Assembly (NCBI GenBank): GCA_023419875.1
Contig: JAEZXM010000258.1
Location: forward strand, 1-6,312
Direction of reading: 5' to 3'
DNA: 6,312 nucleotides
Source of the DNA: Pseudomonadota bacterium
GTDB lineage: Bacteria > Myxococcota > Myxococcia > Myxococcales > Anaeromyxobacteraceae
Each line of letters starts with the position of its first letter. The first letter of the stretch is position 1. The position numbers were made by a program, and so were the translations under genes. Below, one piece after another: positions 5,549 to 6,312 of the stretch. Under the pieces are notes generated by a model. The model was given only the letters and a program-made list of their open reading frames with translations, was not told the DNA's origin and did no database searches.

Positions 5549-6312
5549 TCACCCGGGCGTGATGAGCGAGCCGACGCCGCGGTCCGTGAACAGCTCGGCG
5601 ATGACGGTGTGTGGCTGCCGGCCGTCGAGCACGTGGACGCGCTCGACCCCGCCGGCGAGGGCGGTGAGGATCGACTGCGCCTTCCACTTCATGCCGCCGG
5701 TGATCGCCCCCGCCTCGACCCGCCGGGAGAGGTCCGCGGCGGTGAGCTGCCGGACGAGCTCCCCGTCGGGCGAGTCGAGGATGCCCGCCACGTCCGTGAG
5801 GTGGAGGAGCTTCGGCGCGCCCAGGGACACGGCCAGCGCGGCGGCGACCTGGTCGGCGTTGATGGAGAGCGAGGTGCCGTCGTCGGCGAGGCCGATGGGC
5901 GAGATGACGGGGACGTATCCGCCGTCGAGCAGCATCCGGAGGAAGTCGCGGTTCACCTCGACGATCTCGCCGACGTGGCCGAGGTCGCGCCCGGTCTCGA
6001 AGTCCGCCTTGCGCGCCCGGAGCAGCCGGCCGTCCTTCCCCGAGAGCCCGACCGCGCCCGCGTTCCGCCCATTGAGCAGGGCGACGAGCTCCTGGTTCAC
6101 CTTGCCGGTGAGCACCATCTCGACGCCCGGCAGGCTCTGCGCGTCGGTGACGCGCATGCCGTCGACGAACTCGCTCCGCTCGCCGAGCTTCTCGAGCGTG
6201 TGGGTGATCTCGGGCGCGCCGCCGTGCACCACGACGGGCTTCAGGCCGACCCGCTTCAGGAGCGTGACGTCCTCGGCGAACGCCTCCTTGAGGCCCTCCT
6301 TCACCATCGCCG
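5549..6312 (-). CDS. argB: N-acetylglutamate kinase ArgB (5' end outside window)
   Basis: The enzyme phosphorylates N-acetyl-L-glutamate with ATP, the second step of arginine synthesis in the cytoplasm. The frame runs off the window; the ATG at 6307 is probably the internal Met of the conserved GGxAM segment, since an in-frame Ala codon precedes it and the catalytic Lys-Gly-Gly strand is missing. Numbering from that Met: VVVHGGAPEI (25-34) is the second glycine-rich loop, FVDGMRVTD (47-55) carries the substrate-binding arginine (R52), GLSGKDG (87-93) is typical, INADQVA (149-155) holds the catalytic aspartate D152, HLTDVAGI (169-176) follows, GGMKWK (204-209) has the conserved lysine K209, and VHVLDGR plus FTDRGVGSLI close the kinase domain. 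Oddities are HGGA instead of HGGG, Ser148 where Asn is usual four residues before D152, and MKWK instead of the common MxPK. It lies just upstream of argR. Confidence 0.93.
   Translation of the reverse strand, partial: AMVKEGLKEAFAEDVTLLKRVGLKPVVVHGGAPEITHTLEKLGERSEFVDGMRVTDAQSLPGVEMVLTGKVNQELVALLNGRNAGAVGLSGKDGRLLRARKADFETGRDLGHVGEIVEVNRDFLRMLLDGGYVPVISPIGLADDGTSLSINADQVAAALAVSLGAPKLLHLTDVAGILDSPDGELVRQLTAADLSRRVEAGAITGGMKWKAQSILTALAGGVERVHVLDGRQPHTVIAELFTDRGVGSLITPG

Noticed and set aside
5544..5687. N-terminal extension of ArgR to 201 residues
   Set aside because: The extra 48 residues are Arg/His-rich, overlap the argB coding region and have no family counterpart; ArgR normally begins close to the helix-turn-helix, as it does from 5543.
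1..6312. CRISPR array, insertion sequence, tRNA or phage-defence system
   Set aside because: No spaced direct-repeat series, transposase, terminal inverted repeats, tRNA-like cloverleaf or defence-gene motif is apparent; nearly all bases belong to metabolic, transport or regulatory genes.

Overview
This is a GC-rich, almost fully coding bacterial window. It holds the 3' part of a sugar uptake and catabolism operon on the + strand, facing a short arginine-biosynthesis pair on the - strand. The high GC, strong G/C third-position bias, and a solute-binding protein with a cleavable signal peptide but no lipobox cysteine point to a Gram-negative, high-GC proteobacterium or myxobacterium-like organism. 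The lineage is inferred; no marker gene fixes it.

Positions 1-5049 (+ strand) carry five genes: the C-terminal part of a Gfo/Idh/MocA-family sugar dehydrogenase (cut by the window edge), a TIM-barrel sugar isomerase/epimerase, a double-domain RbsA/MglA-type ABC ATPase, a BPD_transp_2-type permease, and a periplasmic sugar-binding protein. Gaps are 19, 31, 2 and 64 nt, so the five look cotranscribed. The transporter order ATPase-permease-binding protein is that of rbsA-rbsC-rbsB. The only gap with visible structure, between permease and binding protein, holds a very GC-rich hairpin followed by a fresh ribosome binding site. That fits differential expression of the binding protein.

The likely logic is import of a monosaccharide, polyol or small glycoside, NAD(P)-dependent oxidation to a keto sugar by the dehydrogenase, and metal-dependent isomerisation, epimerisation or elimination by the TIM-barrel enzyme. 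The substrate cannot be read from the sequence. No sugar kinase, regulator or operon promoter lies in the window; the operon start is upstream of base 1.

Positions 5082-6312 (- strand) carry argB (N-acetylglutamate kinase, 5' end beyond the window) and then argR (arginine repressor), abutting or overlapping at a GTGA junction. The two transcription units converge across only 32 bp, where an imperfect GC-rich inverted repeat spans the argR stop codon.

There is no mobile element, CRISPR array, RNA gene or clearly new system. The points most worth a second look are the undefined substrate of the dehydrogenase/isomerase pair, the ArgB substitutions at normally conserved positions (HGGA, and Ser where Asn is usual before NAD), the asymmetric ATP sites of the transporter ATPase, and the intercistronic hairpin.
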